This document shows, one piece after another, positions 41,976 through 54,365 of a stretch of 64,000 bases of DNA. Both the position numbers and the translations under genes were made by a program. The notes under the pieces are model-generated. The model did not search any database and was not told where the DNA came from. It saw only the letters and a list, made by a program, of their open reading frames with translations. Positions within the stretch are counted from its first letter, which is position 1. Each line of letters opens with the position of its first letter. This DNA is from Moelleriella libera RCEF 2490 (taxonomy: Eukaryota; Ascomycota; Sordariomycetes; Hypocreales; Clavicipitaceae): positions 871,469 to 935,468 of the forward strand of contig AZGY01000005.1 in assembly GCA_001636675.1 (NCBI GenBank). The letters run 5' to 3'.

Positions 41976-44900
41976 CTACAGGCCCAGTCCCAGATCATCA
42001 CCGCCAAGGAAGATACCGCCAACCGTGTTCATCTCCCTCTCCTTGAGCAATTGCGCTACATCCACTCTCCCGCCCGCAATGTATTTCTCGCTCACGCCCA
42101 GGTTGACTCGCTGGCCCAGCTCGTGCCGTAATTGCGCCTTCAGCGCGCCCAGCTCGGCCTTGGACAACGACCGGGCCTCCTTTTCCTTGCGTCGTCTGCC
42201 GCCGCCCCGACTGCCTCCTCCACCCCAGCCACTGGCCGCGGTGGCCTCAAACTCGTCCGAGTCGTAGTCCACACCCAGCTCTTCGGCCGCAGAACGGAGC
42301 CACTGGTCGTTGCTGTGTGCCTTTTCCTTGGCAAGAATGGCATCCGTGATCTTCTTGGCGAGATCAACACGCGGCTTTAGACGAGACGCGATCCTTCTGT
42401 CAATGGGCAAGCTCTCGAGCACGTGCTGCTTCTTCTTCCCTCCGTTGGCGGGCGACGATGCGCGCTCGGCGTGAACCCTGCCCGTCAGTCTCCTCGTCGG
42501 CAGCACTTCGTCCGGCGAGCAGAGGATGATGCTCACGCCGCTCTTGTCAGCACGGGCGGTTCGGCCAGAGCGGTGGATATAGGTGTCTGCGGTCCGGGGA
42601 ACATGATAGTGTATGACCTGATCGACTTGCTTGATGTCGAGCCCCCGCGCAGCCACGTCGGTCGATACCAGGACTGAGTCGCGAGCAGCTGCGAAGCGCT
42701 CCAGCGAGCGCAGTCTCGCCTTTTGTATCATTTGCGAGTGCAGGGGCAGCGCATTCTGGTTGAGATGCTGCAGCAGCGGGGTGATGCGCCGGGCGGCCGA
42801 GATGGAATTCGTAAAGACGAGGGTGCGTCGGCCGGGGTTGAGCAGCAACACCGTGTAGAGATAGAGATCCTGCACTCTGTTAGCCGACTGCTCGCACGCA
42901 TTGGGCACTCTCGTACGGGCGGGAAGGAAGGGGTCATCGAGATGGCAAGGTAGTCACTGTGACCACTAGGCTGAAATGAAACCCGTCATCGGCCTGGCGG
43001 ACTATACGCAAGGGTGTGTAGCGAGGGTAGCAGAAGCTGTCAAGGAGATGAAAGTACATGGAGAGGGCAGGAAAACTGCATTGGGCGGTTTGGTATATCC
43101 ACGGTTACACGAAGCGAGGTGACCTTGCACGTCGTCTTTGAGCGCAGCGTGTTCCGCCAGGGAAAAGCCATTGACTGCATACGCTTGTGGCCTGCAGCGT
43201 TGTCTTGCTTTCCAGGTCTCTAGAAATAGATGTGTGCGTGTGTGGTGTATGTGTGAGGGCAGATGTCGAGAACAGAAAGATGGCGCTGCGGCAATGGGGG
43301 AGGAAAACGTAGGTGGATTTTTTTTTCTCTCTGGTGTGTAGATCTCTTGTGTGCGTAGAAAAGACAGAGGAAGCTGTTATGAAGAAGAGACAAATTGCAG
43401 GGCAAAAGCGGAAAGAGGGGAAAAAAAAAAAAAAGTTGAACAGAGCTGGGCACTCGGTGCGTGTCTTGCTTGCCTTTTCCATGGCGCCGCACTCGATGAG
43501 GCCTTCGCGCAGGTTATCGGCCATCTGCGACCGGGGGTTCGCGTCGATGAAGTCGGGCTGGGCGCCTGGCCTGAACCCGAGCGCCTTGACGAGGTATGCC
43601 ATGTTACTGCTAGCACTGTTAGTATCATTAGTATCATTGCTGGTGGTGGTGATGTTGTCGTTGGTTGTGCTAGCGGCAGCGGCGGCGCTCCTGCTCTTGC
43701 CGGCGAGCTTGATGTGCAGGTCCTTGTCAAAGGTGGCCGAGAAGACGAGCGTCTGCCGTGCCGCTGGCCGCGGACCAACATCGCCGCCTTCATCAGACTC
43801 GGAGTCGCCAGAGCCGGAGTCGTACTCGGGGTCGCGTCGCCGCCGCCGCCGATGATCCAAGACGCCCAGAATGTGCTGGACCTCGCCAAACTGGCCGGCC
43901 TTGAAGAGCCGGTCCGCCTCGTCAATCACCAGGAAGCGCAGCGCGGCGGCAAAGTGCGCCTGCAGCGCGGCGTCGCCCTCGAGCACTTCCCACAGCCGGC
44001 CGGGCGTGGCGATGACCACGTCGGCCCGGTCGAGCTGTCGCTGCTGCTTGTGGATGCTCAGCCCGCCCGTCACGACGCACACGTACGGCGACGACGACGA
44101 CGACGAGGATGAGGCGGGCAGGCCGCTGCAGAGGGACTGGATGTGGCTGCCGATTTGCTTGGCGAGCTCTCTCGTCGGGCTGAGAATCAGCGCCAGCGGC
44201 CTCTTTTTTCTCTTCCCCGCCTGGCGCTGGTGCGGGCGCGGGTGCGGGTGCTGCCAATTCTTCTTCTTGGGCTCGAGTCCATCGCTGTCTTCTTCGTTGT
44301 CTTGATCTTTGTCTTGAGCCAGCACTGCGTCCTCGTCACCCTCCTCGTCCTCGTCCTCGTCATCCTCGTCATCCTCGTCATCCTCGTGCAGATCGAGCCA
44401 CCTCTCCACAATGGGAATGCCAAACGCCAGCGTCTTGCCGGACCCCGTCTGCGCCTTCCCAATCACGTCCCGCCCGGCCACGATGCGGGGGATGCACCGC
44501 TCCTGGATGGGCGTCGGCTTGGTGAAGCCCAGCTTGGCAAGGGCCGAGAGCAGCGCCGGGGAGAGGTTCAGCGCCATCCACGCGCCCATGTCGAGGTTCT
44601 CTGCGTCGTTGTCGTCGGCTTGGTGGTGGTCTGCCAGCGCCAGAAACTCGTTGGCTTGCTGCCCCGGCTGCTCCTGCTTCTTCCTTTTGTGGTTTGCGTT
44701 GTTGTTGTTCTTCTTCTTGTTGCCCTGTGCAGCGGACTGTTGTATTTGAAGCTCCAGTGCCCCCCCGTTCTTCTTGTTGTTCTTCTCGCTGGGAAGCCGG
44801 TTCTGCTGCTGTTTAGCCACGCTCTGTTCCCGCGCCGTGTCGTCGTTCCTGTCGTCGTCGTCGCCGCCGTCTTTCTTCTGCCGGGCCTTGCCGCGATTGC

Positions 44901-45444
44901 CCGTTTTGCCCGCCCGGCCAGTCTCCTTTTGAGCTTCCTCGCCCGCCACCACATGCGCACCAGCGCCACCTTGACCGGGATGGACAGCTTGGCCCTCCAC
45001 AGGGTCGTCGCCAAACCCTTGAAAAGACTCATCGTCGCTGGGCGGTCCCGGCTCGCTCTCGCCTGCGCTGCCGCCGACCGCTGCTTTTTGACGCTTGTTG
45101 TTGCTGCTGCTGCTGCCGCTGCTGCTTCCGGTGCTTCGGCTGCTCTTGTTGTTGTTGTTGCTGTCCCTCACAACGTACTGCACCCGTTTTCCATCCTTGA
45201 CCACGTCCACCCCCGAAAGGACCTGCAGTCCGCCAAATTCCTCGCCCACAGACTGCCACCCCAGCTCCGAAGCGTCAAAGACCGTTCTCGCGCTGCCGCT
45301 GCCGCTGCCGCTGCCGCTGCTTCCGGCCGGCGCCGATTTTCGGCTCCTCTTCGCCCTGGGGCCTGCGGCGGTCGTCGAAATGCCTGGAGAAGCAGCAGCA
45401 GCGGCCGCCTTGCGCTTTCTGTGCTGGTGGGCGGCGGGTCCCAT
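41976..45444 (-). CDS. MAK5: DEAD-box ATP-dependent RNA helicase Mak5 (DDX24 type)
   Basis: Exon 1 is 45444-43474 and exon 2 is 42869-41976, giving 954 residues. Mak5 acts in the nucleolus in 60S ribosome assembly. Motifs in order: Q motif GFTKPTPIQ, Walker A AQTGSGKT (about residue 330), LILSPTRELA, TGGLSIHKQ, ATPGRLWE, VIDEADR (about 506), SATFD, then in exon 2 LVFTNSISAARR, LHSQM, VLVSTDVAARGLDI and HRSGRTARA. The N-terminal ~280 residues are low-complexity (Ser/Gly, Asn, Gln runs), and a long acidic Asp/Glu insert sits after motif I. The 604-bp intron begins GCAAGC, a GC-AG intron: exon 1 ends GCGCCATGGAAAAG, and exon 2 begins with the codons for DLYLYTVLLL, as the family requires. The start at 45444 is preferred to the earlier ATG at 45501 because the basic tail MGPAAHQHRKRK is typical. 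Confidence 0.93.
42870..43473 (-). other. 604-bp GC-AG intron of the Mak5 gene
   Basis: The donor AAG|GCAAGC is the consensus for GC introns; no GT within the required frame would join the exons. The acceptor is GTGCAG. The branch region TAACAGAGTGCAG and GGCTAAC lies close to the acceptor. The intron is roughly ten times longer than others in this window, which are mostly 50-130 bp. No snoRNA or reading frame could be supported inside it. Confidence 0.75.
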
Positions 45445-46345
45445 GGAGGGCTGCTGGACGGGCAATGCGATGGTGAGGGAGACAGAGAGAGAAGAGGGCA
45501 AGATACAGCGGGTTGCTTATTTTGGTCTTGCCATCTGCCACCAATGCGGACACAACGAGTGAGTGAGTGAGTGAGTGAGTGATTGGGTGGGCAAGTCTCG
45601 TTCGTTGCCAGGACTTGGATATGAAGCTATTTTCCTTCGTTTCCTTCTTTTCTCAAATTCTTTTTCTCAAATTCCCCACTCCACCCACATGCGGTCGGCG
45701 CCGACATGGACCGACCCCCGATGGCAGCACGCCCCACCCCGCCGCCCACTAACCACCACACGACACCTCGTGCCGCGATGCACGGTATTTTGATACGTCT
45801 TCTTGCGATGGTCTCGATATCCAAGGGCTTCACGAATTTTCATGGTTCGATTGTGATCTCGCAGCCTTTGTGTAAGACTGTCGTGTCGTCACATGACGCA
45901 CCGGGGCTTTTGGGAGTCCGCGAAATACAAGCTACGCTGCACGCCTGGTTGGCTCTGAGCTGCAGTTCCCATTGATCATACTCTGGCCTTGTCTCGCTGG
46001 AACCACGAGAGTGTCTCGTGCATGTATTGCCTACTTGAGCCTGCTTTGGGGCCTACCGGCGCTGCCTGGAGCGCTTCTTTGCTATTGTGCAAGTCGACCC
46101 TGACTCCATGCGCGCCCTGACAAAACGCTGTGCATGGACAGACATGTACTGCTACATGCGGTGCAAGTTGTCCACATACCACGGCTTACATTGCAAGTAC
46201 TCCGTCACCTCCTGACCAGCCAGGGCGCGTGCCTCTTCCCTCGTGCAAGATCCCATCACAGTGCCATGGCGTCCGTCCAGCTCGCGGCCCTTGGAGCAAT
46301 TTTTCTTCATACATCTTGTCTTCCATATGCACGCGGCCATATCCA
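45445..46345. other. Gap between Mlp1/TPR and Mak5
   Basis: About 900 bp with the Mak5 promoter. A (GAGT)n microsatellite occupies about 45557-45582. No gene is supported. Confidence 0.5.
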
Positions 46346-47341
46346 TCAGTGAGCTCCCCGCGCCCGCTTCGCACCGCCACCGACCTCCGAGTCTCCCCTG
46401 GGACGCTTCGTCCCGGGCTGAAAGTCGGCGGCTCCCGGGTTCATGGCTCCTCCTCCTCCCCTCCCGCCTCTGTGTCCGCCTCTGCCGCGTCCACCCTGCC
46501 CAGTTGTCGTTGCGGCCTCCTGAGAGCCGCTTGCCGTCCGCTGACTCGGAGGTACATATGCGCCGCCTCTTCCGCGACCCCCTCCCCTGGGCATCGGAAT
46601 GCCAGAACGAACTGGCGGCGCCGGGAGTCCAGCCGGACCATCCGCCGCCGCCGCCGCCGGCTGCATCTGTTGCGGCAGGCTCGCAGCGGTATTCGGCGTG
46701 GGTGCGGAACCTGCTGCTGCTGCTGCTGCGGGAGCAGGAGGCTTCGGAATTGGTGCTGCTTGCCGAGGCTTCTGTGCAGGCGGTGCCGAGGCCGAGGCCG
46801 TTGCCGGGGCTGGGGCCGTTGCCGGGGCCGGGGTCGGCTTGTTCGAGCTTGCTGCCGAGGCCGCACCTGGCTTGCCCCCCGCCCCTGTCGACGGTGAGGC
46901 ATTCTGCTGCTTAGAGACGGCCTGCGCGTGCTTGAGGGGCGTCGCGGGAAGTGACACCGGCGGGGGTTGTGCCGTCTTGGCCACCTCCCAGACCTCTACG
47001 ACGGGCTTCTGCGGTGTCTGGTTGGCGGCCGTCTCGACGACGCCGAGCTTGGCCGTGGCCGCTCTGAGCTTGTTCTCGCTCATGTTGATGCGCAGAGTCG
47101 ACTTCTTCGACTCCATCAGCTGCGCCTGTTCCCGTGCCGATGTTATCTTGGCTTCGAACTCGGCCTTGATCCTGGCATGCTCGACATCCAGCTTCTTCTT
47201 GATGTTAGCTGCGACGATGCTCTTAACCGTCGCGTTGGTAGAGAGGAACTGTCGAACGGCAGCGTCGTCCAATTGCGATAGGTCTGGCGCCGGAGCTGGC
47301 CCGTTTGTATTGGGCGTGGCCGGTGTTGTCGCAGGTTGTTG

Positions 47342-47373
<32 letters not shown>

Positions 47374-50300
47374 GCTGCTCGCCGTCCGTCTTGACCGGCG
47401 TGGATGGAGGTGGCGGCTGGCCTGTCATTGCCGCTTTCTCCTGTCCGGCCTGCTCTGCCTGCCAAATGCGCTTCTCTTGTTCGAAGCGGAGCTTGAGGTC
47501 CTCCTCCTTCTGCTTGTACTCTTCCTCCAGCTTGACTCTCCTATCCTTGAGCTTGTTGTTGAGCGCATCACGCATTCTGTCTGAGCGCTCTTTGATGATG
47601 GACTGGATTTTGTTCTCCACGTCGTTGGCCTTTTGCTCGAATTCCACCGCCTTGGCCTCCGCAGCTGCAATCTCCGCTTCCAGAGCCTGCCGCCGCTCAT
47701 CGGAAAGGGCCGTGCCTGCAGCTGCTGACGCTGTCGCTGTCGCTGCCGCTGCCGCGGCCGCCGGGTCCACATTCTCGTCGCTCGCTGGCGCCGGCGCTTC
47801 GTCCGTTGCCGTGCCGTTGGGCTGGGCTGTTTCGGCAGCCTGCAGCCTCTGCAGCGCGTCGTCGCGCTCGGCCAGGGTACTTTGCAGCTCGGTTTGAATT
47901 TGTCCCAACTGTTGCTCCGCTCCCAGTTTCTGCGCATTGACAGCCTCCAGCTCCTTCCGGACATCGGCCAACTGCCTCTCCAGCTGGCTGACCACTTCAG
48001 CAGACGCAGTCGCCTCAGCTGCTGGCTGTGCGTCCACGGCCATGGCCGAGGTCTCCTGGTCGGCCTGCTGAGCCGTCTGAGCCTGTTGCGCCTGTTGCGC
48101 CTGTTGGGCTGATTGGCGAAGCTGCTCCACCTGTTGTCTGAAAGACTCGATTTGCTGCTCCAGCTCCGACTTCTCCGTCCCAAGACCATCAGTCAGCCTT
48201 CGAGCGCTTTCGAGGTCTGCGTTGACCTGGTCCAGCTGCTCTTGCACTTGATTGGCCCTCTGCACAGCCTCATTCTTCTCGCCAGTAAGCTTCCGTGAGC
48301 GCTCTTTGGCCTGCTCGATGAGTTTGCCCCGGACTGTCTGCCAGTTCTGTCGTTCGCTTTCGAGGGTGGCTTCGAGCGTCGCAATCTTTTCCTCCAGAGG
48401 CTTCGCTTCCTCCCTGAGTGCATCCCGTTCGCTTTCGAGGTCGCTGATGCTCTGCTTGAGCTGCTCCATCTCAGCAGGGTCTACACGACCATATTTGGTC
48501 AAGATGCCTTCTGTCCGCTTCTGCCAGCGATCTCTGTCCTCTTGTATCTGTTTGATCTCTTCCTCGAGGTAGGATTTCTGGGTACTGAGATTGTCGATCT
48601 CCGCTTGCAGTGGCTGCACCTGTGCTTCCATCTCGCCAATGCGCCTATTCTTCTCTGTGATTTGGTCCTTGAGGTGGGAGTTTTCGCTTCGTAGAGCAGC
48701 ACTGCTCTCCCGGTAAAGATTGAGCTCGTTGAGTTTTTCCATGAGATCCTGGTGCGTCATGGATGCGCGGCCGCCCTGCGCAGCTTGTGTCCTCTCCTGA
48801 TCAAGCTTCAAGCGGGCTTCGTCTAGTTGCGACTGTACGTAGTCCAACTGCTGCTGCAGGCGCTTCGATTCTTGTGATTTGAGATCATACTGGACCTCTA
48901 GAATCTCCTTCTCACGGCGCAGGTAGCTATTCAACTCCCGCAGGCCCTCCAACGCATCGCCCACGTTCATGGAGGACGTGGTCTCGTCTCCATCGTGTTC
49001 CCCGCCGCCGGTTCTCCTCTGCTGCAGGGCGGCGACCTGGGTGGTCAGTCCCTCGAGTTGCTGGTGCAGAAGCTTGTTCTGCGCGTTGACATCCTCCCGG
49101 CGGGCAGTCAGCTCTGCCATCTCCTGCTCCAACTGCTGTCGGCGTTCCTCCCAAGAGCTCTCGCTCTGTGCGAGGGCAACCTTGGCGGACTCGGCCTCTG
49201 CTCTCAGGGATGCCGAGTCACTCTTCAGTCCGTTGAGCTCTGTGCGTAGTTGCTGGACGAGTTTCGCTGCCTCGGCGTGCTTGACCAGCTCCTGCTCATA
49301 GTCTTGTTGTGCCTTGGAGGCAATCTCGGCCTGAGCTCGTAGGTCCTGCTGGTGATGGCGCGCTGCTTCCTCATGTCGGGCGCTGTCCTCCTTTAGCCGC
49401 TTCAGCTCCTCTTCGAGTATGGCTTTCTCGTCCTCGAATCTGCGAGCCACCTCACCCTGCGAATCACGCAGCCGCGAGAGTTCGGTGTTGGATCGCGACA
49501 GCTCCTCGGACATGTCTTCGATGCGCTGGCTCAGCTCCTTTATCCTGCTGTCCTTCTCCTGGATCAGGGTGTCCATTTCTTGGCGGTATTGATCCTGTGA
49601 CGCGCGCAAGTCTTCCAGTGCTTCTTCGTTGCCTTGGCTCAGCTCTCTGTACTGCTCAGCCTGTGCCTTGGCATGCTCGAGTTGCGTGTTGGCCAGATCG
49701 AGATCCCGTTTCAAGTCGGACATGTCGTTGGTGAGATCGTGAATCTCGGCTTCGAGTTCCTGCTGGCGCTGAGCGCCGTCGCCGCTGGCATCGCCGCTGG
49801 CAGCCAGGCCTGGTCGGGGAGTTGGCCGGGGTTGCAGTCTGCCTACTCTCTCCTCCGCGTTGCGTAACTCGACAGTCAGTTCGTCAACACGAGCTTGGAG
49901 ATGATCGCGTGTCGTCTTCACAGCAACGTGTTCCTCCTTAATCTGGCTCAAACTGGCCATGAGGTCATCGATTCGCTTCTGAGACTCCTTGGCTTCGTAT
50001 TCTTTGCGCAGCTGCAACTTTTTGCTCTCCTCTGACTCGTTGGCCAGCTTCCGCTGCACCTCGGACAAATCTCGCTCCAGCGAGTCAATCTTTGTCTGAG
50101 CCTTTCGTCTCGCCTCGGCGTCGGCCAAATTTCGCTCGTTTTCCAGAGATTGCTGTGCGGCCAAGAGATGGTTGAGTCGGTTCTTTTCCTCTATCAAGCT
50201 CTCGTTGTCCTTGCGCATGCGCTCCTGGATATCCGTCCAGAGCTTCTTCTCGGCTTTCAAGTTGGCGGTCTCGTTCCTCATGCTATCGAGAAGGCCCTTA

Positions 50301-52657
50301 ACCTCGATGAGTTCCTCGGCAACTTGCTGCGTCCGAATGTCCTGTTTTGCCGCCATCTCTGACATGGCCTGGGCCCTCTTCTGTATCTCGGCGTTTTCTC
50401 CTTGAAGGGCAGCGTAATTACTCTGCAGCATCTCGCGTCTTTCCGACTCAAGTCTGACCTCGCCCTGCAGCTTGACACGCTCGGTCTGCAGTGAGTTCTT
50501 GTCAGAAGTCAGGAGATCTATCTGCGCTCTCAGGTCCTTCCGAACATCTTCCTGTGCATCTCGGAACCCATCGTACTCGGATTGCAGCTTTCGAAGAGCC
50601 TCGCTCAGGGAATCGGCCTGGTCCACGGCGCCCTCGATGCTGGCCAGTGGCGCCCGTTGGCTGCCGTCCAGAGAGCTCCGCATCATCGAGGCCTCGTCTG
50701 CGCCAGCACCTCGCTGCTGGAGGATGCGTCGGAACATGTCGCGCTCCATTTTGTAGCTCTCCATCGTGTTCTTGATCGATCGACTCTCTTCCGTCATGTG
50801 CGCCAGTTCGTTTTGCAGTTTCTCTACGCGATCATGATCCTCCTTGGCCTGGTGCTTGGCCGCAAGGGCGTCCTCACTCTCCAGCTGTTCGGCGAGCTCC
50901 CGCGTGATACGCATCAAATCCTCGTTCTTGGCCTGAAGAGACTTGATATTCTTGAATACCACCAGCTTTTGAGTAATGAACTGATGAGTGTCGGACAGAT
51001 CTGATAAAGCCTCTTCGGTGATTTCTCCACGCTCGAGCTGCTGCAACCGGAATTTCTCGTCTTCAGTCAGCTGGTCCACGCCCTTTTCCAAGGCGTAGAC
51101 GTTGAAGACGAGCATCTGAATCTGCGTGCCGAGGTCGCGAAGCTGCGTTCGCAGGATTTTGGTCTCAGATTGGGCGGTCGCCAGTGCGCTCTCTGCCTTG
51201 CGTGCAGCCTTCCGGGCGACGTCGCGCTCCTCAAAGCTTTGCTGTGACAGCTCGGACATGCGCGCCATTTCGTTGCGGAGTGAGTCCGACTCTGCCTGTA
51301 GTTCCTGAATTTCCGGTGCCTTGGCCTCGAGAGCCGATATCATGTTGTCGAGCTCCTCGGACAGCTGTTGGTTGCGCCGCTTCTCGCTGGCGAGCTGGCC
51401 TTTGACTTGATACAGCTGCTCGATGGCTTGGGTGGCCGTCACGGCAGATTTGCTCCGTATCGAGGCGGGGGTGCCAAAGGGTGAGGCGGCGCGCGCAAGC
51501 ATGGACGAAGCACCATTGGCACGAGGGGTCTGGGGCGCTGAGCCGGGTGGAGGGCCTTGTTCGAGACGAGCCTGCAGCTCATCAAGCTCTCCCTCAAGCT
51601 GTCGTATCCGTTCTTCCAGTTCAGTCGTGGTCTGTCGCTCCTGTTCCAGCTCGAGACGTACTCGCCGGATCTCATTCTCGTAATTGTCCCTCAAACGTTC
51701 CTTTTCGGCTTCCAAGTCGCGTACACGATCCTGGTGTTTCTTGCTGAGCTGCTCAGACATGTCCACGAGCCGTCTCTGGTTCTCAAGTTCCTGCTTATAG
51801 CTTTCCACAGTTGTTGCAAAGGCCGCTTCTTGCTTTTGCAGCTTGACCAAGGCTTCGTCGGCCCTGGACTGCATGGCCTCGAGACGGTCGCGAAGCTGCA
51901 GCTCGGAGCGCTTGAGCGCCTCGACCTGCGATCTCGCATCCTCGCTCTCGCGCTGCAGCTCAGCAATTCGGGCCCCCTTCTCTTTTCTGTACTTGAGTGA
52001 CTCTTCACTCTTTGTCTTGAGCTCATTTTCAAGCCACTCGCTGTTGCGACGCGAGAGTTCGAGTTGCTGTTTCAACGAGTCCTCGCGGTATCGAGCGCTG
52101 TTAAGCTGCCCTTTGGCGTTCTGCTCTGATTGTTGAAGAGCAGTCACCTCTCTGGACAGCTCGACGTTTCTCTGGTGCTGTTTCGTCAATTCATCGGTGA
52201 GTGTCTGGTCTCTCTTGTTGTTAGATTCGATGATGCTGAGGTTTGTGCGGTTTGACGACTGCAGTGTTTCGATTTTGTCGTGGAGGCTCTTGACCTGAGC
52301 TGCGTGATCCGAATCTTTGGCCTTGACAAATTGGAGTTCATTCTCAAGGGCCTGTCTCTTTGTTTCTTCCTCTTTCAGTCTCTGCCTTGCTTCTGCCACC
52401 TCATTCAACGCCTTGTCGGCTGTCGTTTTGAAGGCTTGCGATTTCGACTCGGAGCTTCGAACAGCGTTCTCCAGCTCAATGTCAGTTTGTAGCTTTTCGG
52501 CGTACAGGGTGTCAAAGTCGTGTGCCTTGGCGGCAACGGCCTGCAGCAGAGCCGCCACTAGATCCACGGTCGGCTCTGTGATGAGGCTGTTCACTACGGG
52601 CTGGTCGAGACCCAAGTGGCCAGCGATGTAGCCCGTGTCGACTTCTGCGGCCGCCAT
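46346..52657 (-). CDS. MLP1: Nuclear pore basket filament protein Mlp1/TPR
   Basis: An intronless frame of 2,103 residues, the usual size for the family. Mlp1/TPR forms the filaments of the nuclear basket and takes part in mRNA surveillance and chromatin contact. The start MAAAEVDTGYIAGHLGLDQP with TEPTVDLVAALLQAVAAKAH next to it matches the fungal family start; the frame stays open a further 80 codons to 52897, but that part has no family character. Nearly all of residues 60-1650 is heptad-rich coiled coil (long Glu/Leu/Gln/Lys runs), with short breaks such as PRANGASSMLARAASPFGTP (about 390). After it comes a Pro/Ala-rich disordered tail and a C-terminal RGG-type region (GRGRGGAYVPPSQR, GGRGRGGHRGGRGG) ending with the basic signal KRPRGDSEVGGGAKRARG. 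The RGG tail could bind RNA; the basic clusters probably give nuclear import. Confidence 0.94.
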
Positions 52658-53708
52658 GATGGAAGCCTGCCGTCGTAGGTCGACAGCTGGGGCCGCCGCT
52701 TCCTCAAGGTCTACAGGCACGCGTCGAGACCATTCGATGTCAAAGGGGCGTTGGGATTTGGCTAAACTGTGGAAATGATGCTTGCACTTCTCCTCTGGCT
52801 CTTCGGGCACAGAAGCGAGAGCGAGATCGCCCAAGTGTGACGCACGCAGGAGGAAGTTTGAGAGAATGGAGTGGAGCTCCCAAAAGAAATCAACCAAGCG
52901 CCGGTTTGCTGTAGCTCAAACGTTGCGAGGCGCACACCGCGACGACTGATTTCATGCGGCGCGCAGGGCTAATGGGCGTCCGGGCTTTTGATTGGGCAAA
53001 AGCTCGGTACACTGCATCGGCCGATGTTCTCCCGAAGAAGTGACTACCCTACAATGAAAACGCGCCTGCAAGGAGATGTGTCGCATCATTCACAATCTGT
53101 TACTCCATAGGTACCTAAGGTTCCCAATAGATTACATACTTACCGGTCTAGGTACATAACCTTGTTCAAACAATCACATTGTCGATGGTGATCAGTCCCG
53201 CGGAGTGATTAAACGGGCGGCTGCCTACCAATGTCGCAATGTCTCCTCGTGCAGTCTTTGTGCGTGAGTGTCACGAATGCGTGTGTGAGATGATGCGAAA
53301 GAAGGAAGAGAACGTCATGGGCATTTATCAGGTGGTTCAACTTGACCGGATTCGATTGCTTGATTGATTATACATATACAAGTATGATGAAACATGATAC
53401 ATGTGATTGATCCATACGGACGGAATCACTAGAAAAGCCGTAAAAAAGCCAACACCTACGCTACGCTAAATGCTCACAGGACAGACACTCATATATTCTC
53501 GGCCACCCCGTCGCCAGCTCCCGTGACCCTGATGAATGCCAATGGCAGGCAATTAAGAAAAGAACCCTCGACCCGCAACGTCCGGCGTGAGGAAAGAAGG
53601 GCGCAGGGTATCGCTGTACTGGTGTATACCAAATGGTGATGGGAGAGAGAAGAGGAAGAGGAAGAAAAAGAAGAAGAGGAAGAGGGAAAGAAGACAAAGG
53701 AAATTTCA
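52658..53708. other. Upstream region of Mlp1/TPR
   Basis: About 1 kb between the Mlp1 start and the end of the next minus-strand gene; includes the Mlp1 promoter. No gene is seen. An A/G-rich purine run lies at 53641-53702. Confidence 0.45.
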
Positions 53709-54365
53709 TCAGCATCGCCGGGCCGTCAGGCGCGAGAACATTCTCGGAACGCTGCCCTGTCGGCCTGGCGACGAGCTGAGCGTCATTCGGGGCGATGCCG
53801 ACTCACGGGAGGCCGTGGTGGCGCACGACTCCTCAGATGATCTTCGCGACGACGACCTCCTGGAGCTGTTTGTCGAGTTGGATATTTCCGTCGAGCCGCC
53901 ACCGAAAGAGTCTCTCCACTGCACGGTGTTGGGAACCTCGACGACGACGGGGGCGGGTGCTTTGTGCTGTGGCGAGGTGCTCAAGACCTTCCACAGACCG
54001 CGGCCCAGCTCGTCCCAGACGACCGGGGCCTTGAAGAGCTTTCTGCAGGCGCGGGTGCCCTCCTTCTCATCCAGGGCTCCGTACGACTCCAGCTCGACCA
54101 TCGTGGGCATGGCGTCGTAGTTGACGGCGATCTGTTCCAACTGGTCGCACCATTCCGAGGTATGCAGGAACTCGACAACGTAGTTCCAAGCCTGTGAGCG
54201 AGATTCCTCCTCGGCCTCGAGTATGATTCTTTGTTGCAGCTCCTTCTCGATGAGACGGCGTTGCTTGCGCCTCTTGAACGGCGATTCGAAGAATGGGTGG
54301 CTCAGCTGCCGGATAGGAATGGGCGTGGCAGCAGCGGCAGCCATTTGAGCAGACTGCGCTGTCAT
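53709..54365 (-). CDS. Hypothetical protein, 218 residues
   Basis: A single frame from an ATG at 54365. The N-terminal half is structured-looking and charged (HPFFESPFKRRKQRRLIEKE, then LEAEEESRSQAWNYVVEFLH and WCDQLEQIAVNYDAMPTMVE). The middle has KAPVVWDELGRGLWKVLSTS. The C-terminal 60 residues are Ser-rich and disordered. There is a basic cluster KRRKQRR at about 31-37 that could act as a nuclear signal. No known domain is recognised. The mix of a conserved-looking core and disordered tail favours a real gene. A GGTGA-rich stretch (54377-54412) lies just upstream. Confidence 0.6.
   Translation of the reverse strand: MTAQSAQMAAAAATPIPIRQLSHPFFESPFKRRKQRRLIEKELQQRIILEAEEESRSQAWNYVVEFLHTSEWCDQLEQIAVNYDAMPTMVELESYGALDEKEGTRACRKLFKAPVVWDELGRGLWKVLSTSPQHKAPAPVVVEVPNTVQWRDSFGGGSTEISNSTNSSRRSSSRRSSEESCATTASRESASPRMTLSSSPGRQGSVPRMFSRLTARRC

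Noticed and set aside
42870..43473. Box C/D snoRNA within the Mak5 intron
   Set aside because: GATGA-like strings occur (for example near 42980), but no paired box D with terminal stem at a suitable distance was found.
44143..45570. A 475-residue plus-strand frame opposite Mak5
   Set aside because: Leu/Val-rich antisense shadow of the acidic and Ser-rich N-terminus of Mak5; no homology seen.
45843..45860. GGTTCGATTGTGATC as a tRNA T-arm
   Set aside because: The flanking bases do not form a T-stem, and no box A or cloverleaf lies nearby.
46599..47897. A 432-residue plus-strand frame opposite the Mlp1 tail
   Set aside because: It is antisense to the well-supported Mlp1/TPR reading frame. Its Ala/Gly/Ser-rich translation is the expected shadow of the GC-rich, repetitive coding strand.
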